The notes under the pieces were generated by a model. That model was not told the DNA's origin, did no database searches, and was given only the letters and a program-made list of their open reading frames with translations. The translations under genes were made by a program, and so were the position numbers. Below, piece after piece: positions 1-8,607 of a stretch of 64,000 nucleotides of DNA. The stretch is from an uncultured Roseivirga sp. (GTDB taxonomy: Bacteria > Bacteroidota > Bacteroidia > Cytophagales > Cyclobacteriaceae). How positions within the stretch are numbered: position 1 is the first letter of the stretch; the number at the start of each line of letters is the position of its first letter. The DNA lies in assembly GCA_947493005.1 (NCBI GenBank), contig CANLOY010000010.1, positions 48,508 through 112,507 of the forward strand, read 5' to 3'.

Positions 1-1298
1 CGAGAACGAGGTCTATATCTTGACTGCGTGAGTATCTTCTGAGCATCTGTCTCATTCATCAACTCTTTAAAATCTACTCCAGTCTCTTTTCTATAGGCTT
101 TCACTATTTGCCAGCCTAACCATTGACCAATTCTGCCTGGGCACCTTTTGTCAATTTCTAAAACTGCTGGACGCTCATCAATGTACTTGACTATGCTGGA
201 AGGGTTGTCGTTATAGAGAAGCTTGTTTTCTAGAAAGTGAGACCATATTACTGCTTCGCTCACCGTGGCATCCGCCATCTGTTGACTTGAATAACCTATA
301 ATCAGACTGTCTGCGGTGCATGGTAGCATTTCACTAACAAATTCCATGGCCTTGCCATAGAAGATCATTTCTTCCAATATGTTTCTCTGTCCTTGAGTAG
401 TTTCGTTGAATTTTAAAGAGGTGAATTGAAGTAGTTGAGGAACCAGATGATCAGGAGTCAATCTCGCTCTTATATAGTCATATACCTTGGGTTTAAATGA
501 ACCTTTTTCACCCAAATAATAATCTAAGCCAATTACCAGTAAGGAGTCTGAAAAATGAATGTCCTTACCAAAACCTGAATAAACGGTTTGAACCTTTGGT
601 GGCGAGAAGTCATCATAATGCTCCTGGATTCTTTTATAGGCTTTGTCTAATTGATAGCTGATCAGCCCGGTATTGATAAGATTGAGGGTTTCCTGATAGA
701 GCGTATCAACAAATGGATTAGCCAAGAGTTTAAAGTTATCCAGCAACAGGCTTTCATTGCTTCTGTAACCAAATATGGTATGGAAATAGTCTCTTTCATT
801 GGTATTAGCATCCAGATAGTTTTTCAATAGTTCCATACTGGCAGCTTCAGTGTTTGTAAGCTCAGTAATTCGGGAGCCTGAGAACATTTTATAAATGTCA
901 GACCTGCTTTTACCCTTATTTGCGGATAGGTATTCATATGTAAGAAATTCTCTTAAGCCTCTGTCTTTTTCGAGTATAGCTTCAAAAGCATCGAAACTCC
1001 TGGCTTGATATAGTGATTTTATTTTTGGAGTTTGTACTAACCTGGTAATGTCTGTTAATACCTGTTTTTCTGACGGCCTTCCCCCAAACTCGAAAAACTC
1101 ATCGCGAATAATGGGGTGTGCTTCAAAAAAATCGGTTAACTGTTCAAGAGTTTTTATTTCGTGTATTTCATGAGTAAGGTCTTGAAAATCTATGTCAAGT
1201 GATTTCCCCGAAAGGTCTGGGTTGCTTTCACAGGGGTCATCATTCGAACAGGCGAAAGAAACTAACAGAATTATAAGAATACAGTACCTTTTAAGCAT
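1..1298 (-). CDS. gldB: Gliding motility lipoprotein GldB, 3' end off the window
   Basis: The minus strand is open from an ATG at 1298 to the left edge (432 codons read). GldB is a lipoprotein required for gliding, connected to T9SS function in Flavobacterium johnsoniae; its biochemical role is unknown. The N-terminus is a lipoprotein signal with lipobox LVSFAC (Cys17). The conserved GldB domain fills roughly residues 210-432, with SGFGKDIHFSDSLLVIGLDY, the stretch around MIFYGKAMEF (311-320), and CPGRIGQWLGWQIVKAY (386-402). Family members usually end soon after the S-x-Y-x-P seen at 426-430, so only a few residues should be missing. The region before this domain is about 100 residues longer than in the GldB proteins I remember and contains a visible internal duplication (residues 65-98 and 169-202). 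The gene is divergent from the barrel gene to its right. Confidence 0.88.
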   Translation of the reverse strand, partial: MLKRYCILIILLVSFACSNDDPCESNPDLSGKSLDIDFQDLTHEIHEIKTLEQLTDFFEAHPIIRDEFFEFGGRPSEKQVLTDITRLVQTPKIKSLYQARSFDAFEAILEKDRGLREFLTYEYLSANKGKSRSDIYKMFSGSRITELTNTEAASMELLKNYLDANTNERDYFHTIFGYRSNESLLLDNFKLLANPFVDTLYQETLNLINTGLISYQLDKAYKRIQEHYDDFSPPKVQTVYSGFGKDIHFSDSLLVIGLDYYLGEKGSFKPKVYDYIRARLTPDHLVPQLLQFTSLKFNETTQGQRNILEEMIFYGKAMEFVSEMLPCTADSLIIGYSSQQMADATVSEAVIWSHFLENKLLYNDNPSSIVKYIDERPAVLEIDKRCPGRIGQWLGWQIVKAYRKETGVDFKELMNETDAQKILTQSRYRPRS

Positions 1299-1315
1299 CT
1301 CCACTTTTTAAATGA

Positions 1316-1323
1316 CAAATGTA
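1316..1323 (-). promoter_or_regulatory. Bacteroidota -7 promoter box for gldB
   Basis: The minus strand reads TACATTTG, an exact match to the Bacteroidota -7 consensus TAnnTTTG. It lies 17 bases upstream of the gldB ATG, so the leader would be about 10-12 nt. I see no clear -33 TTTG at the usual distance. Confidence 0.45.
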
Positions 1324-1342
1324 TTTATTTATTTTATCGAAC

Positions 1343-1999
1343 ATGAAGAAATATATTTTCTCCGCCATAATAATGGTGGTTTTGAGTCAAACCTCAATAG
1401 CTCAGGATTACAAAATAGGAATTAAGTTAGGGCCGAGCCTTTCTCTTTCACGCACATCTTCTGAAGGTAATAGTACATCTATTGGTAGAGACGGTACTGG
1501 AGTCAAATTTTTGATAGGTGCTTTTGTAGACTTCCAGTTTAAGGAGAACTATTACTTTCATACTGGAATTAACTTTGCTTCTAAGACAACAAGAATAAAC
1601 ATCAATGACCTAGGTCTGCCTATCAATCCTAATAACCTGAATAATTCGAATAGGTATGATCATGAATATCTTCAGGTTCCTTTATTATTAAAGCTGTATA
1701 CCAATGAAGTTTTGTTGGATACAAAAGTGTTTTTCAATTTTGGTTTAGTGCCGGAATTCAGGCTTAATACAGATGATAACAACGCGCTTATTGTGGCTAT
1801 AACAGAGTTTAAGGGCTTTGATTTAGCGGGAAATTTTGGCGGGGGTGTAGAGCGTAGTATTGGCGTGAACACCAGAATTTACGCTAGCTTGAACTACTAC
1901 ATCGGATTCCTTAATCAGGTGAAAACGCAAAATGCTATCTACGATGATTTCAAAATAAAGAGTAACCTGTTCAGCTTAGAGTTTGGTATTAAGTTCTAA
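1343..1999 (+). CDS. PorT-family outer membrane beta-barrel protein
   Basis: This is a 218-residue protein with a type I signal peptide (MKKYIFSAIIMVVLSQTSIA, then QDYK). It is followed by alternating hydrophobic and polar strands typical of the small Bacteroidota outer membrane barrels (OMP_b-brl_2 / PorT family). Supporting stretches are YKIGIKLGPSLSLS near the N-terminus, YLQVPLLLKLY in the middle and SLEFGIKF at the C-terminus, which ends in an aromatic residue as barrels usually do. I chose the ATG at 1343 rather than the in-frame start at 1319 because it places a normal signal peptide at the N-terminus. The gene is divergent from gldB and ends at a shared terminator facing rng. It is not close enough to SprT/PorT itself to claim a T9SS role. 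Confidence 0.7.
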   Translation: MKKYIFSAIIMVVLSQTSIAQDYKIGIKLGPSLSLSRTSSEGNSTSIGRDGTGVKFLIGAFVDFQFKENYYFHTGINFASKTTRININDLGLPINPNNLNNSNRYDHEYLQVPLLLKLYTNEVLLDTKVFFNFGLVPEFRLNTDDNNALIVAITEFKGFDLAGNFGGGVERSIGVNTRIYASLNYYIGFLNQVKTQNAIYDDFKIKSNLFSLEFGIKF

Positions 2000-2003
2000 A
2001 TGA

Positions 2004-2083
2004 AAAAACCATTACTCTCAAATCGATATTGCTTTAATCTGACAATATCACTGCTTTACGCAGCTTTGAGAATAATGGTTTTT
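2004..2083. terminator. Bidirectional terminator between barrel gene and rng
   Basis: Two 19-base arms (2004-2022 and 2065-2083) pair with a single mismatch, with A5 at one end and T5 at the other. A second hairpin is nested in the loop (GATATTG at 2025-2031 with CAATATC at 2043-2049). It lies between convergent genes and ends two bases before the rng stop codon, so it can serve both strands. Confidence 0.7.
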
Positions 2084-2084
2084 G

Positions 2085-3641
2085 TTATGACTTGAGCTCT
2101 ATTTCTTCTCCTTGTTTGTTATAAAACGTATAATCGGATAAGCTTAAAGAACTGTCTTTTTCAATCTTAACCCAAGTATGGTACTTTCTATACCACTGCC
2201 ACCTTTTTGAGAAGACACCTTGTGTAAAGTATGCTTGTAAGAAAGGGTGAACTGCAATTGTAACACCTTTCTCGTTCTGAGTACTCAGAATGTATTCCAG
2301 GTTCTTTTCAATCTGATCAGATACCAGAATTGTTGCACTTACCTTACCTGTACCACCACAAGTAGGACAAACCTCACGCGTGGCAATACTCAGTTCAGGC
2401 CTAACCCTTTGACGGGTGATTTGCATCAGGCCAAACTTAGTCAAAGGAAGAATGGTGTTTTTGGCTCGGTCATCTTTCATCACTTCCCTCATGAATTGAT
2501 AAAGCTGTTTTTTGTTTTCAGCTTTACGCATATCAATAAAGTCAATAACAATGATACCGCCCATATCACGAAGCCTCAATTGACGAGCAATTTCCTTTGC
2601 TGCTTCCATGTTTACAGTAAGCGCAGTAGACTCCTGATCTTCTCCAGCATTTGACTTGTTTCCACTGTTCACGTCAATAACATGAAGTGCTTCAGTATGC
2701 TCAATAATCAGATATCCACCTTTAGGCAAACTCACCGATTTACCAAAAAGAGACTTGATTTGCTTTTCTATTCCAAAGGATTCAAAAACCTTGGCTTTAC
2801 CACTGTAAAGCTTAGCGATCTTTTCTTTCTCTGGTGCAATCTTTTGAATGAAGCCCTTAATTTCTTCGTGAATTTCCTTGTCGTCAGTTACTACACTGTC
2901 GAAGGATTCATTAAGGATATCTCTCAGAAGTGAAGAAGCTCTACTTACTTCACCAATCACCTTATCTCTTGGATTGACTTTATGCAGCTTCTTTATTCCG
3001 TCTTTCCATGTATCATGGAGGTTGCGGAGGTCTTTATCCAGTTCGGTTACGTTTTTAGATTTAGCAACCGTTCTGATTATAACACCGAAATTTTCCGGTT
3101 TGATAGACGATATAAGGCGTAAGAGCCTTTTTCTTTCTTCGCCATCAGTGATTTTTTTCGAAACGTTGATAGCATTAGAGAAAGGCACTAAAACCATGTA
3201 GCGCCCGGCTATCGATAACTCACAAGTGAGTCGCGGCCCTTTTGTTGAAATCGGTTCTTTGACTACCTGGACAAGTATTTTTTGTCCTTTTGTTAAAACC
3301 TGGCTCATCTTGCCAAGCTTATTAATGTCATTTTCGTTCTTGAATTTGCCCAAGCCACCAGTAATATTCTTATTGGTTAAAGCCTGTTTGGTATACTTAT
3401 TCAAAGAGCGAATCTGAGGACCTAGATCCAAATAATGCAGAAACGCATCTTTTTCGTAACCAATATCAATGAACGCGGCATTTAAGCCAGGCACGATTTT
3501 TTTAACCGTACCTAGATATATGTCACCGACTTTGAACTTACTTTCTTCATTATCATGATGAAATTCAACTAAGCTCTTGTCTTTTAGAAGGGCTATACGA
3601 CATCCACTTTGAGTTGAATTGATAATTAATTCATTACTCAA
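2085..3641 (-). CDS. rng: Ribonuclease E/G family protein (RNase G type)
   Basis: Endoribonuclease that cuts single-stranded A/U-rich RNA in rRNA maturation and mRNA decay. At 518 residues it has the RNase G length, without the C-terminal degradosome scaffold of RNase E. It carries an S1 RNA-binding domain at about 38-145 (VGDIYLGTVKKIVPGLNAAF) with a Bacteroidota-style insertion near 93-112. The Mg-binding catalytic aspartates are D323 (VIDVNSG) and D367/D370 (VIDFIDM), and the Zn-link motif CPTCGGTGKV starts at 425. It is the last gene of a probable minus-strand run HU, TPR protein, small basic protein, rng. The gene order fits other Cytophagales as I remember them. Confidence 0.93.
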   Translation of the reverse strand: MSNELIINSTQSGCRIALLKDKSLVEFHHDNEESKFKVGDIYLGTVKKIVPGLNAAFIDIGYEKDAFLHYLDLGPQIRSLNKYTKQALTNKNITGGLGKFKNENDINKLGKMSQVLTKGQKILVQVVKEPISTKGPRLTCELSIAGRYMVLVPFSNAINVSKKITDGEERKRLLRLISSIKPENFGVIIRTVAKSKNVTELDKDLRNLHDTWKDGIKKLHKVNPRDKVIGEVSRASSLLRDILNESFDSVVTDDKEIHEEIKGFIQKIAPEKEKIAKLYSGKAKVFESFGIEKQIKSLFGKSVSLPKGGYLIIEHTEALHVIDVNSGNKSNAGEDQESTALTVNMEAAKEIARQLRLRDMGGIIVIDFIDMRKAENKKQLYQFMREVMKDDRAKNTILPLTKFGLMQITRQRVRPELSIATREVCPTCGGTGKVSATILVSDQIEKNLEYILSTQNEKGVTIAVHPFLQAYFTQGVFSKRWQWYRKYHTWVKIEKDSSLSLSDYTFYNKQGEEIELKS

Positions 3642-3690
3642 TGGGATAGTATTTTATGTGAAAAAAGAACTAAAAAGTGTATAGCATATA

Positions 3691-3714
3691 AGAAGAAGTC
3701 TAATTACTTCTTCT
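3691..3714. other. Perfect hairpin overlapping the end of the small basic gene
   Basis: AGAAGAAGT (3691-3699) and ACTTCTTCT (3706-3714) form a perfect 9-bp stem with a 6-base loop that contains the stop codon of the small gene on the minus strand. There is no clear T-run after it, so it may be a weak terminator, a processing site between the small gene and rng, or a by-product of the Lys-rich codons. Confidence 0.35.
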
Positions 3715-3793
3715 TATGTCTGTTTTTTCTTAGTCTTTTCTTTCTCTTGTGAGTAGAAATCTTATGTCTTTTTCTTTTTTTACCGCAAGGCAT
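3704..3793 (-). CDS. Tiny, very basic AURKAIP1/COX24-like protein
   Basis: A 29-codon gene read by eye: ATG at 3793, stop TAA at 3704-3706. The product begins MPCGKKRKRHKISTHKRKKR and ends NRHKKK; almost two thirds of residues are Lys, Arg or His. Proteins of this exact form (MPCGKKRKRHK...) are annotated in many Bacteroidota as AURKAIP1/COX24 domain proteins, related to mitochondrial ribosomal protein mS38, so a ribosome-associated role is likely but inferred. It sits 62 bases before rng and 20 bases after the TPR gene on the same strand, consistent with co-transcription with RNA and translation functions. It is easily missed because of its length. Sequence similarity to the family is from memory. 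Confidence 0.82.
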   Translation of the reverse strand: MPCGKKRKRHKISTHKRKKRLRKNRHKKK

Positions 3794-3813
3794 AATTTTA
3801 ATTTTTTAATGTT

Positions 3814-4629
3814 TTAACTAATTCTTTCCAGGTACTCGTCAACAGCAGTTAATATCTGTTCGTTGGCACCTAATTCTTTAACTTTATTGAAGTGTGTTTT
3901 TGCTTTGGCTAATTGGCCAGTTTCATAATAGCACACTCCTAAAAAGAAATTTCCTTCAATATGTTGGGGGTAATACCCTAATAAAGCCTCAAAACGACTA
4001 ACAGCATTTTCATACTGGTTAGTCCTGATGGCCATACGTCCTAAGCTCATCAATGTTTGCAAGTGTTTTGGATCTTGCTCCAGATTTTCTCTTAACATCA
4101 TGATACCCTGCATAGGGCTAGATGAATTCACTAGTGTTAAAGCCACATTGTGTTTTACATCCAGATTATCTGGTTGCACATCAAGCACTTTTTCATAGGC
4201 TTGACGAGCTTTTGAACCCAACAAATCAATTTTTTGCCTTTCTAAGGCGAATAAAGACGCTTCGTAATAAGCATCACCGGCCTTCTGCCAGTATTCTGTT
4301 TTATTAAACTCTTCAGCATATAATGCAGCGTAATGTGCAGCACTATCATACTTATTGATACTCATGAAAACAGCCATTAATGAGTCCAAGGACTCTAAAT
4401 TTGGCTGGATCACGTTATTTTCAAATAACCTGTCTTTCCAAAAAACCAATTTAGGTTGAATTTCTTGTGGAATCTCCGAACTATGGTCGACAATTCCTCC
4501 AGGTACTGATTCGTCAATAAACGTTTTTCCTTCGGCATTACTTTTTTGAACGACTACTTTAGGTAGGCTGTAAAGACCTGCAACAAGTAGTAGCGCAATA
4601 ATAACTAGTAATACCTGAGTCTTATTCAT
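3814..4629 (-). CDS. TPR protein with N-terminal membrane anchor
   Basis: A 271-residue protein with an N-terminal hydrophobic helix (about residues 6-22, VLLVIIALLLVAGLYSLP) that anchors it in the inner membrane with the rest probably periplasmic. From about residue 100 to the end it is helical TPR repeats, for example VLDVQPDNLDVKHNVALTLV and ALLGYYPQHIEGNFFLGVCY, with the usual W/L/G/Y/A/P spacing. TPR arrays bind partner proteins; no catalytic motif is visible. It lies 24 bases downstream of the HU gene and 20 bases upstream of the small basic gene, all on the minus strand. A specific function cannot be given. Confidence 0.75.
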   Translation of the reverse strand: MNKTQVLLVIIALLLVAGLYSLPKVVVQKSNAEGKTFIDESVPGGIVDHSSEIPQEIQPKLVFWKDRLFENNVIQPNLESLDSLMAVFMSINKYDSAAHYAALYAEEFNKTEYWQKAGDAYYEASLFALERQKIDLLGSKARQAYEKVLDVQPDNLDVKHNVALTLVNSSSPMQGIMMLRENLEQDPKHLQTLMSLGRMAIRTNQYENAVSRFEALLGYYPQHIEGNFFLGVCYYETGQLAKAKTHFNKVKELGANEQILTAVDEYLERIS

Positions 4630-4653
4630 AAAGCCTTAATTAGGCCTTTAATA

Positions 4654-4956
4654 CTATTTATTGGCAGCTTTTACTCTTTCGCTGCTTTTCACTTGCTCAA
4701 TAAAAACCTTTGAAGGTTTAAAGCTAGGAACAAAATGCTCGTCAATCACGATTGCCGTGTTCTTAGAGATATTTCTAGCGATCTTCTTAGCTCTCTTTTT
4801 GTTAACGAAGCTTCCAAACCCCCTCACGTAAATGTTTTCTCCCTCCGCCATTGAGTCCTTCACTACCGCAAAAAGAGTCTCAACAGTTGTAGTAACATCA
4901 GACCTGTCAATGCCGGTTTTATCAGCTATCTGATTGATAACATCTGCTTTAGTCAC
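4654..4956 (-). CDS. HU/IHF family DNA-binding protein
   Basis: A 100-residue histone-like protein that bends and packages DNA as a dimer. It starts MTKADVINQIADKTGIDRSD, the classic HU dimerisation helices, followed by the beta-arm region GENIYVRGFGSFVNKKRAKK and the C-terminal helix. The arm segment (ARNISKNTAIVIDEHFVPSF) carries HFVPSFKPS, where the family has H-x-P-x-F-K-P. It is the first gene of the minus-strand run and has a recognisable -7 box about 65 bases upstream. HU and IHF cannot be told apart from this sequence. Confidence 0.92.
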   Translation of the reverse strand: MTKADVINQIADKTGIDRSDVTTTVETLFAVVKDSMAEGENIYVRGFGSFVNKKRAKKIARNISKNTAIVIDEHFVPSFKPSKVFIEQVKSSERVKAANK

Positions 4957-5020
4957 TGTATCTTATATTTTTAAGTTGATAATATTGTGTAAAAAACTTA
5001 TTCCCAGTTATTTTGGCCTG

Positions 5021-5028
5021 CAAAACTA
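5021..5028 (-). promoter_or_regulatory. Bacteroidota -7 promoter box for the HU operon
   Basis: The minus strand reads TAGTTTTG, an exact TAnnTTTG match, 64 bases upstream of the HU start. It would give a 5' leader of about 58 nt. The -33 region is T-rich but lacks an exact TTTG. Confidence 0.4.
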
Positions 5029-5115
5029 AGGGTTCGTGGCTAATTAAAAAAACGTATTCATAAAAAAAATGGATGGGTTGCTTGTCTAGCCTTCCACTCA
5101 GAATAAGAAACTTCC

Positions 5116-6174
5116 TTGAAAAGCGAAATATTTGTAAATCAATTAATTAGCTGGTATCGACACCAAAAGCGTGATTTACCTTGGCGACACACTGCCGACC
5201 CTTATAAAATTTGGTTGTCAGAGATAATTCTTCAACAAACTCGAGTTAATCAGGGAATGCCATATTACCTGAACTTTGTAGAGCAGTACCCAACAATACA
5301 AGATTTGGCCAATGCTCCTGAAAGTGAGGTATTAAGATTATGGCAAGGGTTAGGCTATTATTCAAGAGCGAGAAACCTTCATGCTTGTGCAAAAACTATT
5401 TCCAAAGAACTGAATGGACAGTTTCCGAAATCATTTGAGGAACTGCTCAAATTAAAAGGCATTGGGAGATATACTGCCGCTGCTATATCATCAATAGCCT
5501 TTGGTATTCCCAAAGCAGTGGTTGACGGTAATGTATACAGGGTTTTAAGCAGAGTCTTTGGAATGGAACATGATATAGCAGAGACTAAAAATGCCAGGTT
5601 TTTCGAGGAGAAGGCTAATGGATTAATCACAAAGGAAAACCCAGGAGAGTTTAATCAGGCCATAATGGACTTTGGTGCCATTCAATGCAAGCCGAAGAAT
5701 CCTTCATGTGGTATATGCCCAATGAGTAGCTTTTGTTTTGCTTATAACAATGGAAAGCAGGATGTGCTTCCTGTCAAAAGCAAAAAAGTAAAAGTCAGGA
5801 AAAGGTATTTCTATTACTTCATATTCGAATATGATGGGCGATTTTTAATGAAGGAAAGAGGCCCAAAGGACATTTGGCAGGGGTTATATGATTTTTCTCT
5901 TAAGGAAAGTTCATTTGAAATGTCTGAGGAAGATGTCTTATCCGATTTGAGTAATCTAAAACACCTTACAATTTTAGACTATTCCCCTGAGGTGAAGCAT
6001 ATACTGACTCACCAGCGAATTTTAAGTCGATTCATTAGGGTTAAGGTGAATGATTTAGGTAAATTTGAAGGCTTGGCAAACGAAAAGAAGTTAAGCCCTT
6101 TTGAATTGGACGAGGTACACAAATTGCCTAAGCCTATTCTGATTGAAAACTATTTGAAGGAAGTATTTTTTTAA
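5116..6174 (+). CDS. mutY: A/G-specific adenine glycosylase MutY
   Basis: Removes adenine mispaired with 8-oxoguanine in base excision repair. The HhH-GPD glycosylase domain has the catalytic Glu36 (SEIILQQTRVNQG), the helix-hairpin-helix LKGIGRYTAAA (about 113-123) and the catalytic Asp137 (VVDGNVYRV). The four cysteines of the [4Fe-4S] cluster are C191, C198, C201 and C207. The C-terminal third is the NUDIX-like 8-oxoG recognition domain. The start is TTG at 5116; no ATG lies further upstream in frame near the conserved N-terminus. It opens the plus-strand block mutY, ssb, gldE, gldD, recG; the mutY-ssb-gldE-gldD order also occurs in Flavobacterium. Confidence 0.95.
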   Translation: MKSEIFVNQLISWYRHQKRDLPWRHTADPYKIWLSEIILQQTRVNQGMPYYLNFVEQYPTIQDLANAPESEVLRLWQGLGYYSRARNLHACAKTISKELNGQFPKSFEELLKLKGIGRYTAAAISSIAFGIPKAVVDGNVYRVLSRVFGMEHDIAETKNARFFEEKANGLITKENPGEFNQAIMDFGAIQCKPKNPSCGICPMSSFCFAYNNGKQDVLPVKSKKVKVRKRYFYYFIFEYDGRFLMKERGPKDIWQGLYDFSLKESSFEMSEEDVLSDLSNLKHLTILDYSPEVKHILTHQRILSRFIRVKVNDLGKFEGLANEKKLSPFELDEVHKLPKPILIENYLKEVFF

Positions 6175-6213
6175 TTAGATTCATTCAAGCGAATCTGAAT
6201 TTGAGCACATAAA

Positions 6214-6648
6214 ATGGCAGGAGTTAATAAAGTAATTTTGGTTGGTAATTTGGGTAAAGACCCTGAAGTACGCCACTTGGATAATGGTAGAGCAGTAGCG
6301 AATTTTCCCTTAGCAACCAGCGAAACTTATAAGAATAAGCAGGGAGAACGTGTTACAAATACAGAATGGCACAATGTGGTACTTTGGACACCACTCGCAG
6401 AAATTGCAGAGAGATTTCTGAAAAAAGGAGGTCAGGTTTACATTGAAGGAAAGCTGACTACCCGTTCTTGGGACGATCAGGAAGGAAATAAACGTTATAC
6501 AACTGAAGTTGTAGGGCGAGAAATGACATTGCTGGGTGGACGCCCTGAAGGGGGTGGAGGAGCTCCACAAGAAAATACAACAAACACACAAGCAGTAAGT
6601 CCCGTATCTAATATACCAGAAGATGATACGGATGATTTACCATTCTAA
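6214..6648 (+). CDS. ssb: Single-stranded DNA-binding protein
   Basis: Tetrameric SSB that coats single-stranded DNA in replication, repair and recombination. The OB-fold spans about residues 3-108 ([20 protein letters not shown] at the start, TEWHNVVLW in the centre). A short Gly/Asn/Gln-rich linker is followed by the acidic tip DDTDDLPF, the docking site for RecG, RecQ and other partners. The length (144) is ordinary. It lies 39 bases after mutY and 21 bases before gldE, consistent with one transcript. A 6-bp hairpin (AGATTC/GAATCT) lies in the short gap upstream. Confidence 0.96.
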   Translation: MAGVNKVILVGNLGKDPEVRHLDNGRAVANFPLATSETYKNKQGERVTNTEWHNVVLWTPLAEIAERFLKKGGQVYIEGKLTTRSWDDQEGNKRYTTEVVGREMTLLGGRPEGGGGAPQENTTNTQAVSPVSNIPEDDTDDLPF

Positions 6649-6669
6649 TGTTGAACTAAAAAACACAAC

Positions 6670-8004
6670 TTGGACTTACCCTCAGACGACCCCGAACCTG
6701 GTTTAGCGCTTCTTTTACAAACTGCAGAAATTTCCCTATCGTATGTATTGGTGAACGCTGTTGTGTTCATTCTTTTAATTCTGTCTTCTGCCATGATTTC
6801 GGGCTCAGAGGTAGCATTCTTTTCTTTGGACAATAATCAAATTGCCAAGTTCAAGGAAGAGGATAGTCCTACTGGAAATGCCATAATCAAACTGCTGGAT
6901 AAGAAAAAATACCTTCTGGCTACTATTTTGATTATGAATAACCTGATCAATGTGGCTATTGTAACACTATCTACATTCTTTGCCTGGACATTGGTTGGAG
7001 AAAAAACAACCGAAGGAGCTGTTGTGGGAACTCTCACAGCTATAGTGACTTTCGTGATTCTATTTTTTGGGGAGGTGGTTCCAAAGAACTTCGCTAACCA
7101 GCACAATGTGAAATTTGCAAGGTTTACGGCAAGAGGTTTATTTATTCTCGAGAAGATTTTCCATTGGGCATCGTACATGCTCATCTCCTTAACCAATATA
7201 ATTGAGAAAAATGTTGAAAAGAAAGGTCACAATATTACAGTAGATGAATTGAATCAGGCGCTGGAAATGACCACAGGAGATGATACTTCAGAAGAAGAGA
7301 AAGGGATACTAAAAGGTATTGTAAACTTCAGTACTCTGGGAGTCAAGCAAGTGATGAAGTCCAGAATGGATATCACAGCTGTTGATATAGAATTGGATTT
7401 TCATGAGTTGATGGATAAAATCAACAAAAGTGGTTTCTCCAGGATTCCTGTATATAAGGAAACAATAGATAAAATCGAAGGGATTCTCTATATCAAGGAT
7501 TTGATTGCTCATATTGAGAATGATGAAGACTTTGCCTGGCAAGCACTGGTAAGGCCTGGCTTTTTTGTGCCTGAAAACAAGAAGGTGGATGCTTTGTTAA
7601 AGGATTTTCAGGAGCAACGTGTCCATATGGCCATCATAGTTGATGAGTATGGAGGAACCTCCGGACTGATTACAATGGAGGACATCATAGAAGAAATTGT
7701 TGGAGAGATTAATGACGAGTTTGACGATGAAGATATTGCTTACAATAAATTAGATAATGCCACGTATATCTTCGAGGGCAAAACCACTCTAATTGACTTT
7801 TGTAAAGTGGTTGGTGTTGAACCTTCAATTTTTGACAAAGTTAAAGGTGAGAGTGAGTCTCTGGGAGGCCTTTTACTTGAACTAAATGCCAAGCTACCCA
7901 GGGCTGGAGAGAAAATAGAGTTTGAGAATTTTCTATTCACCATTGTGGCGGTTGATGCCAGAAGAATTAAGCGAATAAGGGTGTTTATCAAACCAAAATC
8001 CTGA
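6670..8004 (+). CDS. gldE: Gliding motility-associated protein GldE (CNNM/CorC family)
   Basis: A 444-residue inner-membrane protein with the architecture DUF21/CNNM transmembrane domain (about 20-195), a CBS-domain pair (about 215-340, MKSRMDITAVDIE and HMAIIVDEYGGTSGLITMED) and a C-terminal CorC_HlyC domain (about 355-440). Relatives are Mg/Co transport proteins; in gliding Bacteroidota this member, next to gldD, is called GldE and is partly redundant with or supportive of GldD. The start is TTG at 6670, needed because the next in-frame Met lies inside the first membrane helix. It is followed after one base by gldD. The GldE identity rests mainly on this neighbourhood. Confidence 0.9.
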   Translation: MDLPSDDPEPGLALLLQTAEISLSYVLVNAVVFILLILSSAMISGSEVAFFSLDNNQIAKFKEEDSPTGNAIIKLLDKKKYLLATILIMNNLINVAIVTLSTFFAWTLVGEKTTEGAVVGTLTAIVTFVILFFGEVVPKNFANQHNVKFARFTARGLFILEKIFHWASYMLISLTNIIEKNVEKKGHNITVDELNQALEMTTGDDTSEEEKGILKGIVNFSTLGVKQVMKSRMDITAVDIELDFHELMDKINKSGFSRIPVYKETIDKIEGILYIKDLIAHIENDEDFAWQALVRPGFFVPENKKVDALLKDFQEQRVHMAIIVDEYGGTSGLITMEDIIEEIVGEINDEFDDEDIAYNKLDNATYIFEGKTTLIDFCKVVGVEPSIFDKVKGESESLGGLLLELNAKLPRAGEKIEFENFLFTIVAVDARRIKRIRVFIKPKS

Positions 8005-8005
8005 T

Positions 8006-8599
8006 TTGAATATAAAGAGACGATATCTGCTACAGGCCTTCTTGTGCTTTTTCGTACTGCTTTCGGCTTGTGAGGACAATGTTTATTTACCTAAACCAAA
8101 GGGGTATAACAGAATAGACCTTCCTGAACCAGCTTTTCAGATTTTACCAGATACTTTTCCATATAAGTTCAGCTATTCAAACTATGCCGAGTTATCTGCC
8201 GATTCAAACGAGCATGCTGAACGTTACTGGGCAAACCTCTACTATAAAGATTTCGATGCCATAATACAGATTACCTATAAGAGCCTTAGTAACCCTGATA
8301 TTAAGCCAGAAATATTGCTTAACGAGGCTTTTGAATTAACAATGAAGCACGATGCCAAGGCTTATGGTATAGAAGAGAAACTAGTGGCATTACCAAACGG
8401 TCAGATAGCCAGTTTGACGGAACTTGAAGGCGAAGTGCCTACTCAGCTTCAGTTTTTTACCTCCGACACGCTAAGACACTTCTTTAGAGGGGCCTTGTAT
8501 TTCAATACCGCCACTAAAAATGACTCACTGGCACCAATTATCAATTTCATTAAGAATGATGTGATGCAAATGCTCAATTCTTTTGAGTGGAAATATTAA
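8006..8599 (+). CDS. gldD: Gliding motility lipoprotein GldD
   Basis: A 197-residue lipoprotein required for gliding in F. johnsoniae; its molecular role is not established. The signal ends in lipobox LLSAC (Cys22). The family signature follows directly: YLPKPKGYNRIDLP at residues 27-40, then a stretch with PYKFSYS and WANLYYKDFDAIIQITY. The start is TTG at 8006, one base after the gldE stop, implying translational coupling. It belongs to the mutY-recG run. Assignment is strong because both the P-K-x-G-Y-x-R-I motif and the gldE neighbour are present. Confidence 0.93.
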   Translation: MNIKRRYLLQAFLCFFVLLSACEDNVYLPKPKGYNRIDLPEPAFQILPDTFPYKFSYSNYAELSADSNEHAERYWANLYYKDFDAIIQITYKSLSNPDIKPEILLNEAFELTMKHDAKAYGIEEKLVALPNGQIASLTELEGEVPTQLQFFTSDTLRHFFRGALYFNTATKNDSLAPIINFIKNDVMQMLNSFEWKY

Positions 8600-8607
8600 A
8601 TTGACGC

